Assembly (NCBI GenBank): GCA_040007395.1
Contig: JBDTVG010000260.1
Span: forward strand, 1-6,634
Origin: DATGFK01 sp040007395
GTDB lineage: Bacteria > Chloroflexota > Anaerolineae > Aggregatilineales > UBA2796
Length of the DNA stretch: 6,634 nucleotides
Direction of reading: 5' to 3'
In this document: piece by piece, positions 1 through 5,560 of the stretch
How the letters are laid out: each line of letters opens with the position of its first letter
How positions within the stretch are numbered: the first letter of the stretch is position 1
Notes under the pieces: model-generated
Database searches by the model: none
Seen by the model: the letters and a program-made list of their open reading frames with translations, nothing else
Told to the model about the DNA's origin: nothing
Program-made: the position numbers and the translations under genes

Positions 1-6
1 CTCTGC

Positions 7-327
7 CTAACTTTCATCCTTGTGGTTGGTAGGTGTCGGGTGACTAGATTTCTTTGGCTCTTGTGTCAGAAGAACAATCGGTTTATCAATAGCCATCGCC
101 AATCCCACCTCGAACAAAACGTTTGGATTGTTCTTAGAAAGATCAGCGAGACAGATCTCGCATGTGACGATACTTTTCCAAACGTCACTCATTATCGGAT
201 GGATGGTGTTGAATTCATCTCCACGCTTCGGCTCAAGACCAGCTGCTACGATTGCTGGTCTAAGGATGTTTTCATAGTAGCTACCAAAAGGTTCCTTAAA
301 GGGGGCAATTACGAAACAGGTACGCAT
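7..327 (-). CDS. Small nucleoside 2-deoxyribosyltransferase/TIR-like fold protein, probably C-terminally shortened
   Basis: This 106-residue protein has the look of the nucleoside 2-deoxyribosyltransferase/TIR-like Rossmann fold. It opens with a beta strand and turn (CFVIAPF, residues 4-10), followed by a YYENILRPAI helix (17-26) and a GLEPKRGDEF segment (30-39). A conserved core, CLADLSKNNPNVLFEVGLAMA (59-79), then leads to KPIVLLTQ (82-89). In the deoxyribosyltransferase family the Glu of the xExG motif is the nucleophile, and Glu73 sits at that place. Members of this group cleave N-glycosidic bonds or bind nucleotides, and several related proteins are defence effectors; which applies here is inference. 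Family members usually continue 30-60 residues past the KPV strand. This one ends in a polar, Pro/Lys-rich tail, so a frameshift or truncation after residue 89 is likely. The ATG is preceded by GAGGT (338-342 on the minus strand) with a 10-nt spacer. No partner gene is visible, and transposase relics lie upstream. Confidence 0.7.
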   Translation of the reverse strand: MRTCFVIAPFKEPFGSYYENILRPAIVAAGLEPKRGDEFNTIHPIMSDVWKSIVTCEICLADLSKNNPNVLFEVGLAMAIDKPIVLLTQEPKKSSHPTPTNHKDES

Positions 328-671
328 CTTTTAGCTGACCTCGTTGGGATGACATAAACCTTGAGTTTCGTACCATTGTATCGTAATCTTGTGTTTGTGC
401 GGTACTTACTCGCCCCCTGATTGATTCAGAAACTAAGCAGTTGACGTGAGATAAACAGCCAACAATAACATCGAGACGATAACGAACACGCTGAATGGCA
501 CGCCGGGTACTGAAAACAAAAGGCGTGGATAATTCGCGAAGCCTGGAGGAGGACCAAGTAACACATCCGGTAAGTGGCAACGCGCTTGATGACCGACGCT
601 CTGGCGTCCGCTAAGAACCCCACTGGGGGCACGACGGCCACCCCGCTAACGGGGTCTAGCCCAGCCGGCGG
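328..671. other. Gene-poor spacer between the TIR/NDT-like gene and the transposase relics
   Basis: No convincing gene is seen here. Long open frames on the minus strand (296-580 and 426-641) give proteins without recognisable motifs or composition. A 39-codon plus-strand frame at 495-614 (begins MARRVLKTKG) has ordinary composition but no visible ribosome-binding site and no family I recognise. A weak -10-like TACAAT lies on the minus strand about 55 nt upstream of the small gene at 7-327, but no matching -35 box is clear. The right end, from 595, is a GC-rich hairpin cluster listed separately. Confidence 0.5.
595..654. repeat. Cluster of three short GC-rich hairpins
   Basis: Three perfect stem-loops follow one another within 60 bp. 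The first is GACGC-TCTG-GCGTC at 595-608. The second is CCCC-ACT-GGGG at 618-628. The third is CCCCG-CTAA-CGGGG at 641-654. The outer flanks of the second and third (AGAACCCC and GGGGTCT) can also pair imperfectly, giving an alternative cruciform. The cluster lies just beyond the 3' end of the transposase relic at 672-797. It could be the end of that insertion element or a transcription barrier. None of the stems is followed by a T-tract on either strand, so a standard intrinsic terminator is not supported. Confidence 0.55.
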
Positions 672-797
672 CTAAGCCAGGGTGGGCAGGGGCGTGGACA
701 GGAATTCGCCGACCGACCACAGATGGTCGGTCAGGCCCAGTGCCATGGCCGGGCTGCGTGAGCGGAATCGCTGCTTGAGACCGGGCCGTGGTGGCTA
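672..797 (-). pseudogene. C-terminal remnant of a transposase (PAMALGLTDHLW type)
   Basis: On the minus strand, an open stretch of 41 codons runs from just after a TAG at 795-797 to a TAG at 672-674. Its last part reads SRSPAMALGLTDHLWSVGEF and ends STPLPTLA. The pattern R-(T/S)-P-A-M-A-x-G-L-T-D-H-x-W-(S/T)-x-x-E-(L/F)-L is a tail I recognise from full-length transposases in cyanobacteria and Chloroflexota. I cannot name the IS family with certainty. Everything upstream of this tail is missing: directly upstream, in the same orientation, lies the end of an unrelated rve-type transposase pseudogene (stop at 829-831). The fragment is therefore a dead remnant, probably cut by insertion or deletion next to the second element. 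Confidence 0.7.
711..732. repeat. Perfect 9-bp inverted repeat inside the transposase tail
   Basis: GACCGACCA (711-719) and TGGTCGGTC (724-732) are exact reverse complements around a CAGA loop, giving a 9-bp hairpin on either strand. It falls within the codons for TDHLWSV of the transposase remnant, so part of the symmetry may simply reflect that coding sequence. Read on the minus strand its loop is TCTG, the same as the plus-strand loop of the hairpin at 595-608. Confidence 0.6.
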
Positions 798-828
798 CCA
801 AGTACACCAAAGGTCGTTTTCCGCCTGC

Positions 829-1550
829 TCATGGCGCTCGCCGATACACATGATGAAGTCCTCCTAAGATCGGAAAAACGCCAATAGGCTGGGCGGTGCC
901 CAACACTGATGAGACGGTATCCAACGGGATGGGAATACGTTGACCAAGACCTTGATGCGGACGCTCCTAGTTGAAATAGGATACGTAGACGTGGATGATG
1001 CGGTACAGATGCCGTTGGCTTAGCACAAACAGGTGATCGAGGCATTCGCGGCGTACCGATTTTTGGAATCGTTCGCACACCGCGTTGGCGTTGGGTGCCG
1101 CGACGGGGGTTTTGAGGACCTTGATCCTGGCTCCTGCGGCTGCTCGGGCGAACGCCACACCGTATTTGCTATCGTTATCGCGAATGAGATACTTGGGGCC
1201 TTTGCCGAAGGGGGTGGCCTCCCGGAGTTGTTGCGCGGCCCAAGCATCGGTCGGGTGAGTGGTCACACTGAAGTGAACCACTCGTCGGGAGGCTAATTCG
1301 ACGATGAAAAACACGAAGTACTGCCGAAAAAACAGGTTAATCACGGGCAAGAAATCGCACGCCCAGACTCGTGGGCGTGATTGTGTAAGAAAGTGCGCCA
1401 GTTCTGCGTGGAGGGGCGTGGCGGTCGAACCTGGCGAATGAATTTCTGAATAGTTCGTTTGGCGACATGCAGGTTTAGTTTGAGCAACTCCCCTCGGATG
1501 CGTTCGCTGCCCCACAGCGGGTTGTCTTTGGCCCAAAAGGTGCGGCAATT
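829..1550 (-). pseudogene. Degenerate rve-type (DDE) IS transposase: 5'-truncated, one frameshift, one amber codon
   Basis: The relic reads in two frames. From 1550 to about 1368 it gives FWAKDNPLWGSERIRGELL, VAKRTIQKFIRQVR and a stretch ending HNHAHE, which is the helix-turn-helix part ahead of the catalytic core. A single base is missing at 1366-1367 (GAG-TC-TGG, where relatives have GAG-ATC-TGG), and the other frame continues with VWACDFL. The core follows: Asp (codon 1356-1354) in WACDF, Asp (1179-1177) in IRDNDSKYG and Glu (1074-1072) in CERF, with 34 residues between the last two. VRRECLDHL and YVSYFN come next. A TAG at 967-969 interrupts the gene exactly before ERPHQGLGQRIPIP. The frame then stays open to ILGGLHHVYRRAP and a TGA at 829-831, the usual C-terminus of this transposase group. 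The N-terminal ~100 residues are absent. The element is dead. It resembles the plus-strand transposase at 5561 but is clearly divergent from it. Confidence 0.88.
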
Positions 1551-1886
1551 CTAGCTTTGGGGTCATGATGCAACCCTTGCAGGATTGGAATTGAGCGGAC
1601 TACTCGACCCGAAGGGTGCGGCCAAGATATCTACGATATTCTGAGGCGAATTCTTAGCGGCAGCGACGATAACCCTCGCTGGGTTGTCCTCTATAAAGAA
1701 GGGCACATGGCGCATTGAGAATGGCTCAACGATGCCAATTAGCGGCTTGATGTCGACGCTTTCTGGCTAGACCTGCGAAGTAACCACCACACCCCACACC
1801 CTGATTATTTTGTTTTTAGATGCAGGAAAATTGAATAGTGCTACAGTAAGTTAAAGTGAACCTTTATAGGCAAAGAAGCGTTTCAG
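1551..1886. other. Spacer upstream of the repeat protein, with a weak minus-strand open frame
   Basis: This stretch has no gene I can name. The minus strand is open from 1766 to a TGA at 1563-1565. From the ATG at 1715 it would encode 50 residues starting MRHVPFFIEDNPARVIVAAA. The composition is protein-like but I recognise no family, and it may be an old gene fragment. In another minus-strand frame, 1541-1600 reads SIPILQGLHHDPKARIAA, which resembles the ILGGLHHxYRRA tail of the adjacent transposase and may be a second relic. The last 80 bp before the ATG at 1887 are AT-rich (1801-1870) and are the likely promoter region. I see no good -35/-10 pair there, only TTGAAT at 1831 and TATAGG at 1865. 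Confidence 0.4.
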
Positions 1887-3395
1887 ATGAGAAAACTTCA
1901 ACTTTTTCGTGTGGGTCTGACCGTTGTGTTAATCGCAATGCTGGTAATGACTATCCATCCCCTGCCTATCACTGCACAGGAAAAGAAAACGGTATCCTAT
2001 GATACGCCTGTTGAGAGCCAGCTCACGGATGCCAACAGCGAAGAAACCTGGACTCTGGAAGCTCCGGCGAAGGATACCATCACGATCACCGTTGAACGGA
2101 CAGGCGGCACGCTTGCCCCAATCGTAGAACTGCGTGACAGCAATAGTCAGCGGCTGGCTGGGGCAAGTGTTGATTACACTTATGCCATGACCATTGTCAA
2201 GAACTTTGCCTTGCCGTCAGCGGGTACCTATACCGTTGCAGTGGGGCGCTACAGCGCAAAAGATGGCAAGACCACTGGCAACTATAAGTTGACCGTTGCG
2301 TTGACAGGTGCAGGTGAGGACAATCCAAGTGTCAAGGTTCAGCCGAAACCGATTGAGTATGATAACCCTGCGGCTGGCGAACTCACCAATGCGCGTTGGC
2401 GTGAAGGCTGGACATTCAACGCAACGGGCAAGGACGTTATATCGGTGAATGCGAAACGTGTCGATGGCACAGTGCTGCCCGAACTCCTTTTGCAGGATAG
2501 CAGTGGTAACATCGTAAGTCGCACTGGCAATTTCCGCGACGGAACTTCCGCGACCATCGATCACTTTCAGTTACCCAACCCCGGTCAATATACGGTGATT
2601 GTCAAGCGCTACAGTGACCAGAGTGGCAATAGTGTGGGCAAATATTCGGTGCTGGTCATATTGGAATCCGCGGGTGCGGATCGTGCCGATCTAGGTCAGC
2701 CTGTAGGGCCTGTGACTATCGATAAAAGCGTGAGTGGTAGCTTGACCAATACCAAATGGGCTGATGTGTACACCTTCGATGCTCAATCAAAGGATAACCT
2801 GAGAATAACAGCCACACGAACTGATGGATCACTGTTTCCTGAGATCTTTCTGTACGGAGCCAATAATCAGGAAATACAACATGCTCGGGCCGATGAAACT
2901 TACGCCGCGTCTACACTGGACGTGGCTTTACCCGGCCCTGGAAAATACCAGATCCGTGTTCAGCGACAGGATGGCGAAAGCGGCTATACGGCTGGCAAAT
3001 ATGAGCTGGCAGTAACGGTACTCGGTACTGGCGACGATAATCCTGTGTTCAAGACCAGCGCAGGTGAGGTCAAGGCGGGTACGCCCATTAAAGGCACGCT
3101 CACCAATGCCAAGTGGCAAGACTCGTACTCGCTGAATGTACAAGGTCAAGATCCGCTTACCATCATCGTAAAGCGAACCAGTGGAACCCTTGTGCCTATA
3201 CTGCGTCTGGTAGATTCAAACCAGCAGGATGTAAACACGGCTCGTTTTGACGACACCTATACAACCGCCATAATGAACGAGATTACCGTCCCCGGCGCTG
3301 GTCAGTATACGATTGTCGTTTCTCGCGATCAGAACGCCGCTGGACAGACAAGTGGTGGCTATGAATTGAACGTGACACAGGGCAAAAAGCAGTAA
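1887..3395 (+). CDS. Secreted protein with four tandem PPC-like beta-sandwich repeats
   Basis: The 502-residue product starts with a signal peptide: basic MRKLQLFR, hydrophobic residues 9-23, and a likely cleavage after ITA at residue 30. The rest is four copies of one ~120-residue module at about residues 37-146, 157-262, 275-384 and 393-497. Each module runs G-x-L-T-N-A-x-W, then an aromatic-rich strand, KD-x-(I/L)-x-(I/V), R-x-x-G-(T/S)-(L/V)-x-P, a DSN-type turn, G-x-Y-x-(I/V)-x-V-x-R and G-x-Y-x-L-x-V. The LT of LTN falls at residues 46, 166, 286 and 405. This order of strands fits bacterial pre-peptidase C-terminal (PPC) domains, which are usually appended to secreted proteases or surface proteins. 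No protease, membrane anchor or sorting motif is present here. Carbohydrate or protein binding, or a structural envelope role, is the likely job, but that is inference. The ATG follows a weak purine-rich AAAGAAG 9 nt upstream. A lipoprotein gene follows 104 nt downstream on the same strand. Confidence 0.85.
   Translation: MRKLQLFRVGLTVVLIAMLVMTIHPLPITAQEKKTVSYDTPVESQLTDANSEETWTLEAPAKDTITITVERTGGTLAPIVELRDSNSQRLAGASVDYTYAMTIVKNFALPSAGTYTVAVGRYSAKDGKTTGNYKLTVALTGAGEDNPSVKVQPKPIEYDNPAAGELTNARWREGWTFNATGKDVISVNAKRVDGTVLPELLLQDSSGNIVSRTGNFRDGTSATIDHFQLPNPGQYTVIVKRYSDQSGNSVGKYSVLVILESAGADRADLGQPVGPVTIDKSVSGSLTNTKWADVYTFDAQSKDNLRITATRTDGSLFPEIFLYGANNQEIQHARADETYAASTLDVALPGPGKYQIRVQRQDGESGYTAGKYELAVTVLGTGDDNPVFKTSAGEVKAGTPIKGTLTNAKWQDSYSLNVQGQDPLTIIVKRTSGTLVPILRLVDSNQQDVNTARFDDTYTTAIMNEITVPGAGQYTIVVSRDQNAAGQTSGGYELNVTQGKKQ
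1995..3377 (+). repeat. Four in-frame ~360-bp coding repeats (PPC-like modules)
   Basis: The four modules of the secreted protein repeat with a period of 120, 120 and 119 codons, measured between the LT of LTN motifs at nucleotides 2022, 2382, 2742 and 3099. They have diverged at DNA level, so this is old internal duplication and not a recent expansion. Module 1 has LTDAN in place of LTNA-(R/K)-W and lacks the Trp that directly follows that motif in modules 2-4. Modules 1-3 are each followed by a short linker ending near GxxD. Confidence 0.75.
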
Positions 3396-3412
3396 AGTTG
3401 TCCTGCTCTTGA

Positions 3413-3446
3413 TTAGCGCCCGATCTTTACAAGGATTGAGCGCTAG
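3413..3446 (+). other. Long imperfect stem-loop between the two exported-protein genes
   Basis: TTAGCGC at 3413-3419 pairs with GCGCTAG at 3440-3446. After one C-A mismatch (3420/3439) the inner arm CGATCTT (3421-3427) pairs with AAGGATTG-type sequence (3432-3438). This leaves a 4-nt loop at 3428-3431, with about 14 pairs in all including G-U pairs. It begins 17 nt after the TAA of the upstream gene. No T-tract follows, so it is not a classical intrinsic terminator. It could attenuate read-through, stabilise the upstream mRNA 3' end, or be a factor-dependent stop. Confidence 0.5.
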
Positions 3447-3486
3447 TAGCAGAGAATTGACTTCCACCATTTCATTTCAGATATTT

Positions 3487-3502
3487 AGGAAAACCGGATT
3501 TG
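3487..3502 (+). promoter_or_regulatory. Ribosome-binding site and TTG start of the propeller lipoprotein
   Basis: AGGA at 3487-3490 precedes a TTG at 3500-3502 with a 9-nt spacer. Starting at the TTG gives a short basic N-terminus, a hydrophobic stretch and a Cys at residue 22, which is a sensible lipoprotein signal. No ATG or GTG nearby in the frame would give a complete signal peptide, so the TTG is preferred. Confidence 0.65.
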
Positions 3503-5278
3503 TCAAAGTTAACTGTTAAAGTGATCATCTGTCTGATTGCCATCACAACCGTGACAACTGCCTGTTCCGGCTCCCAACCTCTTGTACCGACCCGCGTTAG
3601 CACGTCAGCGATAAGCACGATTGCTTCGACTCAGGCGATTGCTGGAAGTTGTTCAAAGACGGTGACTACTGCCTTGGAAACGGTCAAAGGAAGCTGTAAT
3701 GATATTGGCGCTAACCAAGTCTGCTATGGCAATCCAAAACTGGATGTCACCACCACCAATACGGTTACTTTCAATGCGCCAGGTGATCTGGTTAACCTTG
3801 CCGATCTCAAGACAATCCACACGAACGCTTATAATGAAGGCGCAGGAACGTGGGGTATTGCTGTGATGCGGGCGGCTGTGAATTTACCGGGGACAACGGC
3901 GGGCCAGCAGGTTACGTTTGTCATGTACGGCGATACCACGCTCGATTCAGTCAATGCGGCGATGACGACGATTGCGTTTCATACAGGCATTGGCAAACAG
4001 GCTTGCGATGAACTTCCACCGTCGGGGCTGGTGGTTCAGGTTCCACGCGGTCAGAAGATCAAATTTACTGCCAATGGAGCCGACATCAGTCTGGGTTCAA
4101 CGGCTGTTTTGCAAGCCGAACCGGATAAGCAGTTTGTGATAAGTGTGTTGCAAGGTCAGGGGGAGGTGACTGCCCAAGGTATCACGCAAACAGTGTCGGA
4201 GGGCTATCAGACGCATGTACCATTAAAAGGCACGACCGCCGCCGCCGCTCCCGACGCGCCCCGCCCGATCCCGTTCCAAGACGTGAGCGCTGCACCTACA
4301 TATTTATTGCAACAACCGATTACAAAGGCACAGATACAGCAGGTGATTAGCAATGCGACGGCTCAGATTGGGCAAACTAACACGCCGAATGCAACACAGC
4401 CGGGATCGTCTACACCACAAGCCTCTGTAACGCCGCTGCTTACCTGGACTCCTGGCCCGACACTCCCTCCGGTTAGCGGGGCGCAAAAGCGAATTGCGTT
4501 TGCCAGCAACCGCGATGGCAACTTTGAAATTTATGCCATGAATGCTGATGGCTCCTCGGCGGTCAGGCTCACCAATCGCGCTGACGATGATCGTTCACCG
4601 ACGTGGTCGCCCGATGGCAAGCAGATTGCCTACGCCGCGTTTACAGGCAAGACTTTACAGATCTATCGTGTGAATGCGGATGCCAGCAACCCCACAGCGT
4701 TGACACCGCTCAACAACAGCGCCGATCATCCGGCGTGGTCGCCCGACGGTAAACTGATCGCTTATGATGTGCTGCAAAATAACAACCGTGACCTCTGGGT
4801 CATCAACATCGATGGCAGCGGCGCTAAAGCGATTACGAACAACCCTGCCGACGATTCGCAGCCTGCATGGTCGCCCGATGGCAAGCAAATCACCTTTGCC
4901 TCTAGCCGTGACGGCAACAAAGAAATCTACACCATGAACGCCGATGGTAGTGCGGTTGTCCGGTTGACAAGCAATCCTGCCGACGATTCGCAGCCTGCAT
5001 GGTCGCCCGATGGCAAGCAGATTGCCTTTGCCTCTACCCGTTCAGGCAATGGCGACATTTATGTGATGAATGGCGATGGTAGCGCCGTAAAACGTATCAT
5101 CGGCAATGCGGCGGTCGAGTCTTCACCTGTATGGTCGCCAGACGGCGGACAGCTTGCCTTTGTCTCCAACCGGGAAGGGACACAAGCCATCTATGTCGTC
5201 AACACCAGCGGCGAAGGTGATCCGCGTCGTCTAACAGATCTAAGTGCAGATAACAGTAATCCGGCGTGGCAGCACTGA
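3500..5278 (+). CDS. Lipoprotein with Cys-containing N-terminal domain, FecR-like segment and six-bladed TolB-like propeller
   Basis: The 592-residue product begins with a lipoprotein signal (MSKLTVKVIICLIAITTVTT, then AC-SGS), with Cys22 as the probable lipidated residue. The -3 position is Thr, which is unusual for a lipobox. Residues ~50-155 form a domain with Cys51, Cys66 and Cys75 and the blocks CNDIGANQVCYGN and WGIAVMRAAVNLP, which I associate with Chloroflexota surface lipoproteins. Residues ~175-240 (PRGQKIKF, LGSTAVLQ, VLQGQGEVTAQG) resemble a FecR-type beta domain. A Pro/Thr/Gln-rich linker spans ~285-328. Residues 329-592 are PD40/TolB-like blades with the motif P-x-WSPDGK-x-IAFAS-x-R-x-GN-x-(E/D)IY-x-MN-x-DGS. 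The WSPDG Trp residues are at 369, 413, 457, 501 and 545, exactly 44 apart. The chain ends in NPAWQH, so the last blade is completed by the first strand (RIAFASNRDG), the velcro closure typical of propellers. TolB-type propellers bind proteins or peptides; no catalytic motif is seen. It may be co-expressed with the upstream gene. Confidence 0.87.
   Translation: MSKLTVKVIICLIAITTVTTACSGSQPLVPTRVSTSAISTIASTQAIAGSCSKTVTTALETVKGSCNDIGANQVCYGNPKLDVTTTNTVTFNAPGDLVNLADLKTIHTNAYNEGAGTWGIAVMRAAVNLPGTTAGQQVTFVMYGDTTLDSVNAAMTTIAFHTGIGKQACDELPPSGLVVQVPRGQKIKFTANGADISLGSTAVLQAEPDKQFVISVLQGQGEVTAQGITQTVSEGYQTHVPLKGTTAAAAPDAPRPIPFQDVSAAPTYLLQQPITKAQIQQVISNATAQIGQTNTPNATQPGSSTPQASVTPLLTWTPGPTLPPVSGAQKRIAFASNRDGNFEIYAMNADGSSAVRLTNRADDDRSPTWSPDGKQIAYAAFTGKTLQIYRVNADASNPTALTPLNNSADHPAWSPDGKLIAYDVLQNNNRDLWVINIDGSGAKAITNNPADDSQPAWSPDGKQITFASSRDGNKEIYTMNADGSAVVRLTSNPADDSQPAWSPDGKQIAFASTRSGNGDIYVMNGDGSAVKRIIGNAAVESSPVWSPDGGQLAFVSNREGTQAIYVVNTSGEGDPRRLTDLSADNSNPAWQH
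4484..5278 (+). repeat. 132-bp periodic coding repeats (propeller blades)
   Basis: Five WSPDG motifs begin at 4604, 4736, 4868, 5000 and 5132, an exact 132-bp (44-codon) period without any indel. The repeat array starts with IAFASNRDGNFEIY, coded just downstream of 4484, and ends with a partial unit, NPAWQH. The blades therefore share one length as well as one motif. Confidence 0.85.
4844..5019 (+). repeat. Perfect 44-bp direct repeat at one blade period
   Basis: Bases 4844-4887 and 4976-5019 are identical, 132 bp apart, and encode PADDSQPAWSPDGKQ in two neighbouring blades. They are bounded by mismatches at 4843/4975 and 4888/5020. Identity at synonymous positions exceeds that between the other blades, pointing to recent blade duplication or gene conversion. 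Confidence 0.85.
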
Positions 5279-5560
5279 TTGGCTGGCAAGGTAGGGGTAG
5301 ATCAGCATGTTTGCTTATGGTGAATCCCGACATTTACCTCAGGCGAAAGGTCGTCGTATTGGCTAGTAACTCTATCTGAAGATGATTTGTGCATTCTATT
5401 CTCCTGATGACCTGTTCTACGGGTGATTCTGGCTACATTATCCAAGCATAAACTGTGTGGTTGAAAAACCCTATCCGCGTGTCGAGAATGGCGCAGGCGC
5501 GCTGAAACTGTGGTATGCTCGGAAGCGTGTCGTCGTCCTATAAATAACGAAACCCAAGGC
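5279..5560. other. Spacer between the propeller lipoprotein and the second transposase
   Basis: No gene or clear terminator is seen after the TGA at 5276-5278. The left end of the insertion element carrying the next transposase must lie here, but without its right end in the window I cannot match terminal inverted repeats. A possible promoter for the transposase is the extended -10 TGGTATGCT at 5511-5519, about 40 nt ahead of its ATG; the -35 region is poor. A second candidate is TTGAAA at 5461, with a weak GAGAAT 17 nt further on. Confidence 0.4.

Noticed and set aside
22..357. 111-residue plus-strand open frame opposite the TIR/NDT-like gene
   Set aside because: The minus strand carries a recognisable conserved domain over the same bases; the plus-strand product has no motif and looks like a shadow.
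731..1078. 115-residue minus-strand open frame
   Set aside because: It runs out of frame through the end of one transposase relic and into the tail of the other. The family motifs lie in other frames.
2217..3149. Several minus-strand open frames inside the PPC-repeat gene
   Set aside because: They are antisense shadows that follow the repeat structure and have no start signals or motifs.
4844..5019. Direct repeats as a possible CRISPR array
   Set aside because: Only two copies, in frame with protein blades, with coding sequence between them; no spacers and no cas genes.
5279..5460. Intrinsic terminator after the propeller lipoprotein
   Set aside because: I found no stable GC stem followed by a T-tract in this stretch.
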